A stretch of 64,000 bases of DNA, taken from positions 40,564,911 to 40,628,910 of the forward strand of contig NC_090942.1 in assembly GCF_040807025.1 (NCBI RefSeq), given 5' to 3'. The translations under genes and the position numbers were made by a program. Shown here one piece after another: positions 63,973 through 64,000 of the stretch. Source of the DNA: Struthio camelus. Taxonomy: Eukaryota > Chordata > Aves > Struthioniformes > Struthionidae. Every line of letters starts with the position of its first letter. Positions within the stretch are counted from its first letter, which is position 1. A model generated the notes under the pieces. It was not told the origin of the DNA. It did not search any database and saw nothing but the letters and a program-made list of their open reading frames with translations.

Positions 63973-64000
63973 CAAATATATGACACCAGGATTGGTTCTT

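Larger units (their letters stand above)
63361..64000 (+). other. CPSF6: CPSF6 3' UTR, continuing beyond the window
   Basis: Begins CATCTGAAATGAACTTAG, which is followed by GTAAGTAA, a perfect second donor, so the first 18 bases may act as a microexon. The rest is AT-rich UTR with AATAAA signals at 63621 and 63967 and an inverted repeat at about 63,624-63,741. The true 3' end cannot be placed. Confidence 0.65.

Noticed and set aside
1-64000. tRNA genes, CRISPR arrays, bacterial operons, intact endogenous retroviruses
   Set aside because: I looked for tRNA internal-promoter motifs, regularly spaced direct repeats, LTR pairs and retroviral gag/pol motifs and saw none. The only reverse transcriptase is the CR1 copy.

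Overview
The window is vertebrate nuclear DNA, most likely from a bird. Three copies of CR1 LINE sequence carry the sauropsid-type 3' end, which ends in repeated ATTCTGTG. The single protein-coding gene has short introns, canonical GT-AG splicing and a CpG-island promoter. There are no bacterial-type operons, CRISPR arrays or phage genes. The species cannot be named from this sequence alone.

Layout. Bases 1 to about 42,220 are intergenic, AT-rich DNA with no gene I recognise. They hold three CR1 insertions: a short 3' end near 3.9 kb, a 1.7-kb copy at 9.56-11.28 kb with an almost open reverse-transcriptase frame, and an older 3' end near 28.4 kb. They also hold a perfect 33-bp tandem duplication, a few microsatellites and diverged tandem repeats, and one short unidentified protein-like stretch near 31.5-31.75 kb. 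A CpG island at about 42.2-43.45 kb is the promoter and first exon of CPSF6. CPSF6 runs rightwards to the end of the window: nine coding exons between 42809 and 63214, then a 3' UTR that contains an intron and at least two AATAAA signals.

The gene. CPSF6 is the 68-kDa subunit of cleavage factor Im (CFIm), which with NUDT21 binds UGUA elements and directs poly(A)-site choice. I assembled all nine exons by hand and every splice phase closes. With the distal choice at a tandem splice acceptor before exon 9, the product is 551 residues, the length of the usual vertebrate isoform. The RRM, the proline-rich centre with the FG motif at Phe284, and the C-terminal Arg-Ser/Arg-Asp/Arg-Glu tail are all present. 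No neighbouring gene is visible, so nothing can be said about co-regulation.

Most interesting signals. (1) A TAGAAG tandem acceptor before exon 9 would add or remove one Arg in the RS tail. (2) A long inverted repeat in the 3' UTR straddles the likely cleavage region of the first poly(A) signal, in a gene that itself controls poly(A) choice. (3) A (GGC)9 run in the 5' leader lies in a frame open to the start codon and could encode a poly-Ala N-terminal extension from a near-cognate start. (4) The exon 7 donor is weak and its read-through meets a stop at once, which would delete the RS domain. (5) An unidentified, possibly decayed coding stretch lies at 31.5 kb. I found no clear undescribed multi-gene system.
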